DNA of 64,000 nucleotides from the NCBI GenBank assembly GCA_018257865.1, contig JAEUBA010000036.1:124001-188000 (forward strand). Reading direction: 5' to 3'. The stretch is from Stereocaulon alpinum (taxonomy: Eukaryota; Ascomycota; Lecanoromycetes; Lecanorales; Stereocaulaceae). The position numbers and the translations under genes are program-made. Positions 22,614-34,106 of this stretch are shown piece after piece (position 1 is the first letter of the stretch; each line of letters opens with the position of its first letter). The notes under the pieces are model-generated. The model was not told where the DNA came from. It did no database searches and saw nothing but the letters and a program-made list of their open reading frames with translations.

Positions 22614-23620
22614 ATGCCTCCACCTGCGACCCTACCGAAGAGAGACCCTCCAATCGTCCCAGAAGGGTGGAAAGCAGTATGGGATTCGATTCAAGCTGAA
22701 TGGTAAGCCTACCTCATCTCACCTACCTTCAATCCATCACCCAATTCTAAAAATGCACCAGGTATTATGAAAACATTTACGACCCCAGCGACTCCACCTG
22801 GGACAAGCCAGTCAAGCCAGCACGCAACCCCCGAGGCGGCTCGCCAGGCTCCAACGGTCCACCCGGCTACACCAGCACCACCGTCCCCGGCGCCGGAGGC
22901 AACAACTACAACGCCGTAGCCGGCGCAAACGAATACCCGCACGAAAAGCACGCCCTAGGCTCCAACAACCCCTACACCTCCTCCCAACAGACAAGCGGCG
23001 AAAGCGACGAAGCCTACGCCCGCCGTCTAGATGCCGAACTCAACGCAGGAGCACGCCCCAGCAGCAGCAGCGCCACCCGAGACGCCAATAGAGGCGCTAG
23101 CGACGCTTACTACCAAGGTCAAAGTCAAGGTCAAGGCCAGCCGCAGAGCTATGACCAGCAACAGCTCCCGCCGCGCGAGCAGAAGAAAGGTGGACTTGGT
23201 GGCTTTTTGAGCAAGTTGAAGGGTCATGGTAATCAGCCGCCGCAGCAGGGATATCCGCAGCAGGGGGGTTATGGACAGCCAGGGTACAGTCAGCAGGGGT
23301 ATCCGCCTCAGGGTGGATACGGTGGTGGATATCCTCCGCAGCAAGGGTATGGTGGATATCCTCCCCAGCAGGGTTATGGAGGTGGATATGGTGGGCCGCC
23401 GCCTGGACAGTATGGTGGGGGTTATCAGCAGCAGGGACGGCCGCAGAAGAGTGGTGGGATGGGAGCGGCGGGTGGGGCGGCGTTGGGGTTGGGTGGGGGG
23501 TTGATTGGGGGTGCATTGCTTGCGAACGCGTTTGATGATGATGGTGGTGGTGATGGTGGTGGTGATGGGGGAGGAGATTATGGAGGTGGTGATGATGGGG
23601 GAGGGGGAGGTGACTTTTAG
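22614..23620 (+). CDS. WW-domain protein with Pro/Gly/Gln/Tyr repeats and a glycine-zipper segment
   Basis: I read two exons, 22614-22702 and 22762-23620, giving 315 residues. A WW domain spans about residues 18-46 (PEGWKAVWD..AEWYYEN..STWDKP), with the intron inside a Trp codon. A charged linker follows, then about 15 QQGYPPQGGYGG-like units at residues 195-265. A hydrophobic Gly-zipper stretch (AGGAALGLGGGLIGGALLAN) could insert in or bend a membrane or self-associate. The protein ends in an Asp/Gly-rich tail. The architecture parallels the WW gene at 8397-10292, but intron position and sequence differ, so they are at most distant relatives. Function unknown. Confidence 0.85.
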
Positions 23621-23980
23621 GTGTGGCGTGGGGTTGGTGGTACAAGCGAGGGGAGGAAGAGGAGGACGCAAGGGATGCGAGGATATGCAGATGTGCAAGG
23701 GATGTTTGGAAAAAACTACGCAGACTATCGTTATTGGTTTATGGTATGAGCAGGGGGGAATGAGTCGATGATCCTTCCATGCATTGAGTTGAAAGTCTGT
23801 CACTATCTCCTTGGCAATAAGCAGACTTCTTGTTAAAACAGCCTGTCATGCGCACCCCGTACGACTCCAGTAGATTCGAAGCTGTATAATCTCCCATAAG
23901 CCATACGCTCATCCCTCATGAATATAATTGTCGTAACTATTCGCTCTCCTAATCCCACCCAATTTCTACTGCTTCCCAAA
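23621..23980. other. convergent intergenic region
   Basis: 3' ends of the WW gene and the methyltransferase face each other. Nothing else seen. Confidence 0.5.
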
Positions 23981-25331
23981 CTACAGCAGACTCTCCCTCT
24001 TACTCGACCGCGAACTCGTCATCGAAGTCCTCGAAGCTCGCCTGGACTGCCCCACAACAACACTATTATCACCATTCGCAACCTGGTCGTTAACCACCTT
24101 ACCACTAACCGTCTCAGAGAATCTCTTAGTCTCCCCGCTTTCTCCCGGCTTCCTCCCTACAACAACCACTCTATCCATCGCCCACGCAACACCCTGTCTA
24201 GCTTGATCACTCGCTTTCTCAAGAAGCTCGCGTAATTTGGCGCCTTGATTGTCTGCCATGCCATCGAGGGTTTTGTAGCTCAGCTCCTCGTAGGTCAATA
24301 GGAAGACATCAAGTTGGTATGGCAGCGAGGATTTGGAAGGCACATGGCGAGATGTAATTACATTTGTCATGCCGGCTTCGGCGAACGTGGTGGGGAGTGT
24401 GGGGATCCAGCTAGATGAACGTTAACCAATATAGGTGTAAGGTAGAGTGAGATGAAGGAGGCGTACTCTTGTTTTCCTATTCTAGCATCTTGCTTTTTAA
24501 GTCTTTGAGTAAATACTGGAACAGCGTTGAGGTCTGAGGCGCCAATAGTTGGGTCGGCGAAGATGGTTCTCATGGTGGTCATGTCGTATTCGCCCCATTG
24601 GAGATAGCCCCCGGGTTCTATGAGCGAGAAGATTCACGTCAGACTTTTGGCCAGGCTGACAGAAAAAGCATGCATTTCCAAGAAGCGCGGGAATTCTCTG
24701 TCTAGAGAAAAATATACAACACTGTAAGGGATACGAAGCGAAGGACGTACTTAGCATCTTTAGCACATTCTGAAGCAATGGCACAGGATCATTATCCTTT
24801 ACGACTACTTGGAACAAACGGAGCTGAACAATGTCGTATACACCAATGAGATGTTCAGGTAGTTCTTTGAAGATATCTAGCTGGTGCATTCGCACGTTTG
24901 AAGGAAGCCATTCCTTAGGTGGGCAGTCTGCGATATCGATGTCGAAGCCATCTAACTGGGTCGTCGGATGGAGGGTTTTCGCGAGGTCGAGTAACCATAT
25001 ACTGCGAAAGCGTAAGGATTTTATGATCGATATGGAGTTAGGAGAATAGTTTAATCGACCCTGTACCAGTGCCTACATCTGCAACCTTGAGAGTCGTATC
25101 TCTGATTGGGATGTTCGGATGTATGAGATAGCCCGTTTGATCTTTCCAGAGGTAGTGCTGTAGGTTGAGTCTAACTTCTTGATCAGCGTTGACTTTTGGA
25201 GTGAAGGATTTCTCTGAGATTGAGGTGTTCTATTGAAAGTTGCTGTACTACCTTGCAGTAGAAGCAAAAGCTCTGGTCGTAGGTTTCAGCGTGTAAGGAC
25301 TAGGCGTTTGGGGCGGCGTGGGCAACGCCAT
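23981..25331 (-). CDS. class I SAM-dependent methyltransferase
   Basis: Minus strand, read as exons 25331-25257, 25211-25060, 25001-24751, 24617-24467 and 24410-23981, about 352 residues. Motif I is VADVGTGTGIWLLDL, split by an intron, preceded by RLNLQHYLW and GYLIHPNIP as in many fungal methyltransferases. FDIDIADCPP is the acidic loop after beta-2 and LKPGGYLQWGEYD the post-motif III region, also split by an intron. These bind S-adenosylmethionine; the acceptor substrate cannot be told. The C-terminus is a Ser/Arg-rich extension. The first junction is uncertain: the obvious GT donor after GCAAG does not keep frame with any acceptor, while a GC donor (ACT|GCAAGG) to the acceptor before 25211 does. 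No biosynthetic genes lie beside it. Confidence 0.85.
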
Positions 25332-26666
25332 GCTATAGATTCTTCCACAGCGCTCGGATACGAACAATTCGAATCATGCAGGCAAAGCAAATAGCGAGAT
25401 GCAGGACTTTGCCGCATTTTGTACGATTGCCGCATCGGAGTCACTTTCAGAGCCGTGTAACCTGTTACGTTGCGCCTTCCGTGTGAATTTCGATAGACAA
25501 GAAGCTACTGCGGGGACAACTCACGCTCCGATACGCGTCGCTTGTCTAGCATCATTGCTAGTCGGCTAGGTACATATGGAGTCATTGGCTACAGCCGGGG
25601 GACATGGGGAATGCAATTGACGAGAGATATACGTTGCTTGTACACGACTACTGTCAATACAACAGTAAAGTGCTCGTCATGGCCAAGAAAGACTTCGTTG
25701 CTTTTTGGGTGGAAGGCTCCCCTAAACAGATGCTCTAAGCGAGCCCCTAAAGCGCTACTGGTACCCAAACAGTGGGTTGCTGAGGGGCGCTGGGGCCCGC
25801 CTTCCGGGACTATTCTCGCTTGTGATCGATAGCTGAATTCTCGCCAATAGCCAAGACTTTGGCTATTACAATAGGCAACGGCGGCGTCCGGTCCGGTCTA
25901 CTCTATCTTACCTAGTGTGTAAAGTATTCGTGCATTGCTATAATCGAGGTATTCCATAGAATCTGCGGATCCTCTTTTGTACTCGGATTCGTAAGGTGGA
26001 GCATGTATTGGTAGTGAATTCGGCATTTGTTGCAGAGGTATTGCAAAGTGGAAAGGTAACCACCTTGGGACGTGTATGCTATACTGGGCACTTATGCTTT
26101 GGCTGCCTAGGGGTTGTTAGCTGCACATATCTTGAAAAGCGAAAGCGTCCATCTCAGGAAGACCACGGAATCTACCACAGTGCAAATGCAGAAGTACCTC
26201 AGTAGTAGCCTTTCGATATGCGGACTTGACCTCAGAGGAATCGATCCCGGCCTCGTACACTCTCTCCCCTCGACAACCCTCCTTTCCAAGCCGCTAGACT
26301 CATTCTCGTATCCTTCGTCTCCCTAGCAGCTTGAACCTCCCCAGTGTCGTACCTCATGGCTGCAGTATTACGCTCATCAGACCTCGAACATGACTTTTGA
26401 ATATTGGAAAATCATCCTCGAATTAGAAGATGGATTCGAATGCGTATCCCTAGCATTCGCTCTTTGCTCCGATACGTGAAAATTAAGTCCATTCACAACT
26501 TCTGATTTGTTCTACTCTCGGAGATGCGGTGGCTATTTACCTCAGCTACGTAGACAGTCATAACAGCTTCAAGATCGTAAAGGCCGATTATCTAGTTGGT
26601 AGAGAGAATAGAAGGGGCTTTTCACTACGCATCGAAGACCCTGGAACGCCACAAAACCGTCTCAAT
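25332..26666. other. intergenic region
   Basis: Upstream of the methyltransferase and downstream of the SNG1-like gene. Only short ORFs without recognisable motifs. No gene supported. Confidence 0.5.
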
Positions 26667-28377
26667 TTACGACTTGGGTAATCCAAGTCTGGTCCTCTGC
26701 TTGGACATAGCCTTCAGCCACCCTTCTTCCTTCGCTTTCGCCTTTCGAGCCGCGCGTTGCTGCTCCCAACGCATGAGGTAGCATGCTGGAGGGAACAGGA
26801 TGGTATTGATGACGGTCCAGGCGATCAGGACGCCAAAGTTGAGTCCGATGCGGGAGTGCAGGTCGAAGAGGACTTGGTGAGATGCTTCAACGACTATTCA
26901 CGACAGGTCAGGTATCTAACAGTGCAAGGCGCTGGATGAAGGCGGCTTACTATGGTGCAAGGGCCACGCATAGCCCCAGTAGTAGAATCGTGGCGTTAGA
27001 TCCAGACTGTAAAATCCGGTCGAAACATTCGTAATGACCCAGAAGATCAACCACATAGCAGTCCACGGCTGGCCAAGTGCCATAGCCACATTCTCACAAG
27101 CCAAACCCAGTGCTGCCATCCCCCAGAAATTAATCATCCAATACACGACAAAAGTACCCTTCCCATATGCAGATGGGTTGATGGCAGGCTCAGTCGGAGA
27201 CGCTGGCGGATTGGTAAAGCGCACCTGGAACGCAAGAGCTACGAATGAGTAGCCTAGTGAGAGGAAGAAGTAGGCGGCTGTGGTGGCGAACCAGCGCCAG
27301 ACGATGAGCTGATGGAAGTGGAGAGGTGGATGACCTCGAGGGGAGAGGTATTTGAGATGGATGGGGAGGAAGAAGGTGAAGCTGAAGAATGCTATGATGA
27401 TGAGGTAGATAAGTCCGATTGATACTGCTGGGGTAACATTAGCAGGGCCAAAGGGGCGAAGATCGAAGGTTGTGAATCCAATGGCTGGGGAAACTGCTTG
27501 AGGTGCGCTTTGAAGATTGGCTCGTGAGATCGTTGTATCTTGCATCAGACTCTGGGTCCATCGAGCGCCGAACTGAGTCGTCACAGCTCTCTCGAGCGCT
27601 GTCAGCTGCGGGACGACGTATGCTGGTATGGTGTTCTGATCCCTGGCGGATACATAGATGGTTTGGATTGCGCCATTGGGATCATATGTAGCATTACCCT
27701 GATCAACTGCTTGTCGAAGGAGTGCAGTAGCGTTGGCATTGATTATGACGGCAGCATGGGCTTTGAAGTCATAGACTGCTTGCCGTACAGCTGTTGGATT
27801 GTTGTTGAATTTCGATGGCGGCATTGTGATATAGCCCAGATGAGGTGTCTTAGATCTAGCAATGGCTTCGGTGGCTTGAACGATTGTTGGTCCTACAAGC
27901 GGCGGAACGCCTTGATATGGGGCAACTTGGCCGTCGAAGTCGACCACGTAGACGATCAATGAAGAGAAGTTCTTTGGTATGTGGTAGAAGACGCCATTAA
28001 ATAGAGCGAGCACAAGTATTATAAAGACGAAGAGGATCAAGACTTGTAGAAGCAACGAAAGTCATCAATCAGCTCGCAAAGATGTCAATCAGTTCTTACT
28101 TACCCGTTCTCGTCCATAGGTTCATAACATGTAGGCGCACATTGACCAGGTCGTGGTGCCAGAACCCCACGTGTCTCGGCTTTTCATCTTCATCATGCTG
28201 GCCCTTTTCGCTCTCACTTCCAGCATTGTAATCGTCTGCTTGCGCAGTCTTTGTAGTGCTGAGCGTCATGGAACCAGGATTGAGGATGTCAATTTCTTGT
28301 ACCACAGATTGATCACCTGACTCCACTACAGAGGGAAGGACTCCGGTGCCCACCGGATCGAGGCGGGTTGACGACAT
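26667..28377 (-). CDS. SNG1/DUF3533-family membrane protein
   Basis: Minus strand, exons 28377-28104, 28042-26951 and 26893-26667, 530 residues, all phases closing. Residues 1-90 are a cytosolic Asp/Glu/Ser-rich tail. A first membrane span follows (LILFVFIILVLALFNGVFYH). Then comes a long non-cytosolic loop with several N-glycosylation sequons and the family segment DFDGQVAPYQGVPPLVGPTI. Four or five further spans lie in the C-terminal half (SIGLIYLIIIAFFSFTFFL, AAYFFLSLGYSFVALAF, MINFWGMAALGLACENVAM, TAMWLIFWVITNVSTGFY, then LNFGVLIAWTVINTILF). The protein ends in a basic coil. In yeast, Sng1 confers resistance to nitrosoguanidine and affects membrane lipid asymmetry; the exact role here is inferred. 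Confidence 0.88.
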
Positions 28378-29988
28378 TTTGAAATAAGTGCAAGAGCACA
28401 CTGGACACTCTAATCAAAGGTGAAAAAACTTTGGGCAATAGGAACGAAGATCATTCTTTGCTATCACCTTGCTTTACTCTCACGTCTCCTGGCATTAGCC
28501 GGGAGCCACGACCTCATATAAAGGTTGGCCAGATGGGGAACTATGGGTGCTGGAAACGCCACGACTGAATCCAAGTACTTGAAAATGGACATTGCTACCA
28601 ATCGTTATAGAATCTAGACCCACAAACGCGATCGAAGGACTGATACGAGGAAGACGCTTAGAGACTCTAGTGCATATGCCTAACCTCAACCTTCCTAGCG
28701 GCATGTAGATTTGGCTTGGTAAGCAATCTGTAAGTGCAACAACCGAATTAGTAAAGCATTGGAGTTAGATATCTTCCCGTTAACTTCACCGCATTCTCTC
28801 TAAAGTTTATATCACATTCTGTACCTAACAAAGATGTCGTTCTGAGGCATGACAGGGAGATTGAAGATCCGAGGTCAAAGATTCGTTCTATATGTGATAA
28901 TGCACGTACCTTGCTAGCGTGAAACGAAGCCACAGAGTCAGTATCCGCACCGTTGCCAAGTCTATCCCAGACTATGTAGCAAAGAACCCCATAATCTTAC
29001 TTATCCAAAGGAACACAGGCGCGTTGGCTATGGTGTAAGCCCCCCCAAAGGCGAGATGAACGGGGAGCGTGGACCGCGGCGTAGTATATGGGTAACAGCG
29101 TAATAGACGTGAGAAGAGATGCTATTGGCAGAGGACTTGCAGATGTTAAATCGGCGGCGTCAAAAGAGCTTGTACGTAGTGAGACTTGCGATGATTATGA
29201 GCTGTCCTGCCTGTGCTTGGCTGGTCGCGCTCATCCGCAACTTGAGCCAGAAGAAACCGAGGGTGAGATCATCTGAACTTAGCCGGAGGGTTGGGGTTTC
29301 TAAACCGATAGAGCAATACGCTAACCTATATAGGTAACACGCCTAACCAAGACACATTACTCAAGATCACCAACTACATAAATCCAACCATTGAAAATCG
29401 GACTACTAAAATCTCAAATTGGACTAACTACGAGCCAAAGAATGATGAAATAACTGACTAACCAACTATTCAGTAAGTGACTGGTCGGACCATCAAGCTA
29501 ATGTCATAGGGTTATCGCCAACAGAAGACTGGTTCAAGACATATCGACTAATCTGCCAATCAAAAATTTTCGCCGTCACAAGAGCATGGCGCTACTACTC
29601 TTGAGCATTTCAGTGGCTCGTGTAGAAGCCTGGAGAGTCGCAGCTTTCTTAAGGTGACACGTATGCTTGTACGCGCATGTGTCCGTAAGCCGGACATTAG
29701 CTATAACAAAGGGTCCAACATAGCCACTTCCTAGCGGTTACCAATATGCCGAACAGACAACTCCCCAATAGCTCCTTGCATCCCGCATCTCGCATATTGG
29801 TGCTGCGCTTATGTTTGCCGGTATTGAGTAATAAGCCTCAAAACATGTTTCAAGTCCCGTTTCAGGCCGCGCGGGGGATTCCAACTACAAGCATACTATT
29901 ATATGCCAACGTGTTGTGCTTCGTTTATCGCTCAACTCACCTCTATTCTGCTATCTGATCATGCATGTTTTTCTCTCATCGTTCCATA
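28378..29988. other. intergenic region
   Basis: About 1.6 kb between divergent genes at 28377 (minus) and 29989 (plus). Only short ORFs; no gene or repeat I can support. Confidence 0.5.
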
Positions 29989-31456
29989 ATGAATTACGAA
30001 GAATTACAAGCCGAGAAAGGCCTTTCATACAGCCCTCCGCGTGCCCGCCGGAGGTCTCTTTCCTACCGCCGCCATCGAAACCATTATATGATATGTGTAG
30101 CAATCATCATCTTTTGTGTTTTAACGCCTATTAGATACCTCACCAGACCCTTCTTTGCAACCTACTTCTCTCATTATCCAATCACGACCTTCAATGCCGC
30201 AGAAATTGCATCTTTAACTACAGAATTCTACGAAGTACTCTCGAAAATGGGTCAATTCCCACCAGAGGCCATCAAGTACCCACCTCACACTCCTCCAGTC
30301 AACGTCCAATTTGCGAAATCGCTTGGTATGGCACCACAAGTTATTGATCTTCTGCAACGGCTACCATATGTTGAGGGCAATGATAGAGCATGGCTATTTG
30401 AATCGCAATTTGCGGATTTTAGGTACAATGACCAGCTAGAGCAGAGTCGAGATCCATTCCATGCGAAGCCGGACGGGTGGAGCTATCATAGTGAGAAGGG
30501 GCCGTATATGAGGCCTTGGCAGGTGGCATTGAATGCCGTGGGAGCACACGGTGCTGTTTTCTTATTGGACACCTGGACAAGTAAGTGGAACCTCATGTCA
30601 TGCTGTACCCTCTGAGTCTGTAACGCTGATTTGGAATTGTCTAAACAGATCGTATATCACTTACCAACCAATTATGTGGTTGCTCAAAAGACCCCAACTT
30701 AGAGCACGTGGTGGACAAAGGGACGTGGTCAAGAAACGTCAACGCATGGGAACACCTTCCAAGTCGGCATGCTCCAGACGTGCTCCGGGACTTTATCGAG
30801 AAGTTCAGGAACTTGGAGTGGCTGCCAGCTGAGTATACGCCATACTCGAAGCCCTCGGTAAGCAGCCCTTGCCCAGTCTTCTCAATTGCACCAAGAATCT
30901 CTCATAGCTGCGACAATGCTGACGGTTCTCGTAGGCGGCAGTAGCCAAAGAGCTCTACCTAGCCAACGGCTGGCCCGACGACTTTAACCTCACTTCCTTC
31001 AAAGCCGCAACAGTGCTCAATGCAAACCTCACACGAGGGACATGGGAGCAAGAGCAACCAGTCTATATTGTCAGATGGCTAGACACCCATATCAAAGAGC
31101 TGAAGCAGGGGATAGTTCAGCTCAAGGCCAAGAGTCTAGGCTTAGAGCCGTCTGATAGCCATCATAAAGCATTGCAATTTAACAGCACCACAGCTCAGAT
31201 GATCGAAGTGGGAGAAGAGTTCCAGAGGCGCATACGCAAGCCGAAAGTGGGGCCACAATCACCACTTGTGGTCCCAGATAGGGAACTCATCAAGAACGAA
31301 GCAAAGCTGGTCGCGGCAAAAGAAGAGTTGCGTACTGCAGAACAAACAATGCAGGCGGCAGGACTGTCTAGGGAGAGCTTACCTTTAGGTCTGCCGGAAA
31401 TCCATCCCGAAGCTACTACGGCATATGAGAAATTCAACCGGACTCACCCCGGTTGA
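29989..31456 (+). CDS. hypothetical single-pass membrane protein
   Basis: I read three exons, 29989-30580, 30649-30857 and 30935-31456, giving 440 residues. An in-frame ATG at 29965 would add eight residues. A basic N-terminus (ARRRSLSYRRHRNH) precedes one membrane span (MICVAIIIFCVLTPIRYL), suggesting a type II anchor with the rest on the lumenal or outer side. The body carries conserved-looking segments (LPYVEGNDRAWLFESQF, KGPYMRPWQVALNAVGAHG) and a short Cys-containing motif (NQLCGCSKDP). The C-terminal third is Lys/Glu-rich and probably helical. I recognise it only as an uncharacterised fungal protein. Confidence 0.7.
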
Positions 31457-32070
31457 ACGTCCGACAATGTCGACTTCAGATCTGGACGACGTGGAGATTG
31501 CAAAGGCACCAGCCTCGACGTCCGGTCTTCACAGCCCAGAGTTCACAATGGCACAGCAGACCTTGGCCAGACTTGCACACCCAGCCGCCAGGCGAATGCT
31601 AGCCTCAGCTTGTTTTGCACTTCAAACACCCACTTGGCAACCGCTTCCTTCGCTTGCTCCCAAAAGTCAAAACACCATGAGGTTCAAGCTTCGGCTTGGC
31701 CGGAAAGCTGCCAAGCGTGCTGCGTGTCACTAGCCGCCGGCGCTATTCCGCCAAATTTTCGTTTCAAGACGTTGTTTGAAGCGCGGAGGTCGGGCAAGAC
31801 CAATGTCAGGGCGCTAAAGAGAAATCGTTGGTCTCACTGCGATCACAGAGAAGCGCCCAGGGCGTAGCCTGGTTTTCAAAGTGATACTATTCATGATGTC
31901 GTGAAGAGCAGCCCGTTATAGATAGATAGCTTACCCACCGAGCATTCCTGCAAGAACTCACCACTTCTTATCAGCATCTCATACTGTCATTGTACACCTC
32001 ATTACCTGCAGCGGACAACAAAACCATATACTAGTGTTACAATTCAGATCCACTTTGATTCCACGCCAAC
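31457..32070. other. intergenic region
   Basis: No gene supported; short ORFs here have no recognisable features. Confidence 0.5.
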
Positions 32071-32678
32071 ATGCCTTCTAACAAGGACCGGCTGTATGTG
32101 GCCCTTTACGCTCGAGGTGCCGCTCCTACCATGCTGGGCAGGGAGGACACGTGGGTAAGGACATATCTCAAGTAGGGATCGTCGCTGACCTGTGGATACC
32201 AATAGATACCATTGGGGCCTGATTGTGGGACCGAAAGAAGAAAGTGACGACTCGCGAGGCACGCGTTATCACGTACGAGACCGACAGGTTGGAGCTGGCC
32301 AGGCGTGGTGGGATTTTGAACAGCAAAACATCACTCTCGCTGCAACAAATATGCTTCTCGTCCGCGTGTTGATTGGGAAGGTAACCAATAGGCAGCGTCT
32401 CCAGAGCGCACTCGAGAGTATACCTGTCAGACAAGGAAGGTGATCCTGCTTGGAACTGCGTAATATGGGTCAAGCAAGCGTTAGCAGAGCTGCAGGCCGA
32501 TAAGAAAGCCATAGGAACTTCTCAGCTTGACTGGCGAAGGGTGAGGGATACGGCTATGAAGTATGTTCAAGACAAGAAGGATCAGCACCGGTTTGATGGT
32601 CGAGCGCCGCAGGGCAAGTTTGATATGAGAAATGCCGCAACTTTTGACCTGCTGGCGGGGCGTGAGGTTATTGCTTGA
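32071..32678 (+). CDS. DUF6914-like protein with an apparent frameshift
   Basis: Exon 1 is 32071-32150 (MPSNKDRLYVALYARGAAP) and exon 2 starts at 32206 (YHWGLIVGPKEE). These are hallmarks of a fungal family of unknown function I know as DUF6914. At about 32434-32440 the frame ends (VRQGR then TGA), while the family sequence continues at once in the next frame (GDPAWNCVIWVKQALAELQ) to a TGA at 32676-32678. Dropping one A in the AAGGAAGG run would join them. No intron can explain a one-base offset, so this is a real frameshift or a sequencing error. Otherwise the protein would be about 180 residues. Confidence 0.65.
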
Positions 32679-32764
32679 GCGGTTGCCTGTGCACCATCGT
32701 TGTATGTAGTATCTGTAGTATTCCCGGGCCCTCCAGCTAGTTTCATAGAGGTCGCGTTGAGCGT

Positions 32765-33601
32765 TCAAACGTCACCGAAGTACCTCATACGCACCTTCTC
32801 CATGGCTAATTCTCTCGGTCTTGGCTCTAGGAACCCATCGACCTCTTTCTGCCAGAACTCGTTCTGTGGATTGACGTTCCATGCCATTGTATATTCCCAG
32901 TAGTCCGGATACCACCCCGCAGTCTCCCAGTCAATAATGCCCACCACATTATCTCCATGTACGAGGATATTCAAGCTGCTAAGATCGGCGTGCGTAAAGC
33001 ACAGTGGCCAGGTGCCTTCATGCATGGTGATCAGCTCGTTGACCTCCGGGTAGTGGTCTGGATGAGCTTCGGTGCCCCGTCTCAGAAAGCGATGGAAGTC
33101 TGAAAGGTGTGTGAATGGTCCAAACCGTCTACGTGGATCAGGCGCCCCGGGAAGCCCAGGAAGCCGACAGTCATAGAGGGTTCCCCCATCAACATTTGCG
33201 ACCTGAACATTGCTGGGGCATGTTATGCGCCGCATCTCTTCAATCATGTCACTCAATTGCTTCAGAATGTATTCCCTCGACTCTTTTGTCCGCGAACACC
33301 AGCCCTGGCCAAGTATTTCTCCGTTGATCTTCTCCATCACGATGTATGACCGCTCTTTACGTGTAAAGGTACAGTAGACTTTTGGCACCGGAATTGAGGT
33401 ATTGCGAGCGATAAACTGCATCGTAGCAGCTTCGGAGAGGTGTGTGAAATAGTTGTACTTGACGCATGTCTTCTTGGAGAGAAAGAGTACACTGCCATGT
33501 CGTGGACGCCAGCGCTTGCAGAGTTTGATGGCTGCAATGGTAAGGGATCGACGCCACCAGGTGTTTTTGATTGGCTTAGACTCCTGAGATGGGGGCCCCA
33601 T
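32765..33601 (-). CDS. aminoglycoside-phosphotransferase-fold kinase
   Basis: A 278-residue reading frame of the APH family, a protein-kinase-like fold. VPKVYCTF precedes the hinge segment (SYIVMEKINGEILGQGW). The catalytic loop FTHADLSSLNILV keeps the HxD..N pattern and GIIDWETAGW is the metal-binding DxE-type motif. In filamentous fungi such proteins are abundant and mostly of unknown substrate; drug resistance should not be inferred. It is convergent with the DUF6914-like gene, 86 bp away. The N-terminus is uncertain: WGPP.. sequence continues upstream of this ATG in the same frame region and a short 5' exon may exist. Confidence 0.8.
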   Translation of the reverse strand: MGPPSQESKPIKNTWWRRSLTIAAIKLCKRWRPRHGSVLFLSKKTCVKYNYFTHLSEAATMQFIARNTSIPVPKVYCTFTRKERSYIVMEKINGEILGQGWCSRTKESREYILKQLSDMIEEMRRITCPSNVQVANVDGGTLYDCRLPGLPGAPDPRRRFGPFTHLSDFHRFLRRGTEAHPDHYPEVNELITMHEGTWPLCFTHADLSSLNILVHGDNVVGIIDWETAGWYPDYWEYTMAWNVNPQNEFWQKEVDGFLEPRPRELAMEKVRMRYFGDV

Positions 33602-34106
33602 ATCTCTTCGACGTCTAGACTGTCAAGACCCGCTCCGGAAGATAACGATTGAGAGTAGTGACAAGGACGTGCGCGAAGTCCCGAGCTATTGTCCCAGGAC
33701 AACGAGCTCAGACAGAGCTGTTCGTTGGAAGGCACAAGTTGTGGAGGGCCATGATGACCCTGATCAACAAGATTGTAGAATTATATAGACCCTATCCCTT
33801 AGCTTCGCGCTAGTTCGGGATAGAAAAATACACCGAATTAGTAGCGCCAAGAAGGCTCTCGCGGTATTCATTGCTCCAAGTCAGCCGCTCCCACCCCAAG
33901 AATCATCCCATTGCACGCTTGTACTTTCGCAGCCTCTTCCCAAGCTCGTTGACGCATTCCGTATCGAATTTTGGGCCACTTCAATATGTTTTCGACGTAC
34001 ACACCATAAGACAGGCTGCTGACAGGCTGTCAGTCAGAAGCTTGCAGTATCGTTCCGAGCATTCTATGATTATACTGCATCCATCACGTGTATCCGGTAT
34101 CTTAAT
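33602..34106. other. divergent intergenic region
   Basis: Promoters of the APH-fold gene (minus) and the NACHT-ankyrin gene (plus). No other feature seen. Confidence 0.45.

Noticed and set aside
23027..23803. 258-codon minus-strand ORF of Thr/Ile/Pro/Arg repeats
   Set aside because: Antisense to the WW gene repeat array at 22614-23620.
23981..25331. Secondary-metabolite cluster around the methyltransferase, laccase and APH-fold kinase
   Set aside because: No polyketide synthase, peptide synthetase, terpene synthase or pathway regulator lies in the window and the genes are widely spaced.
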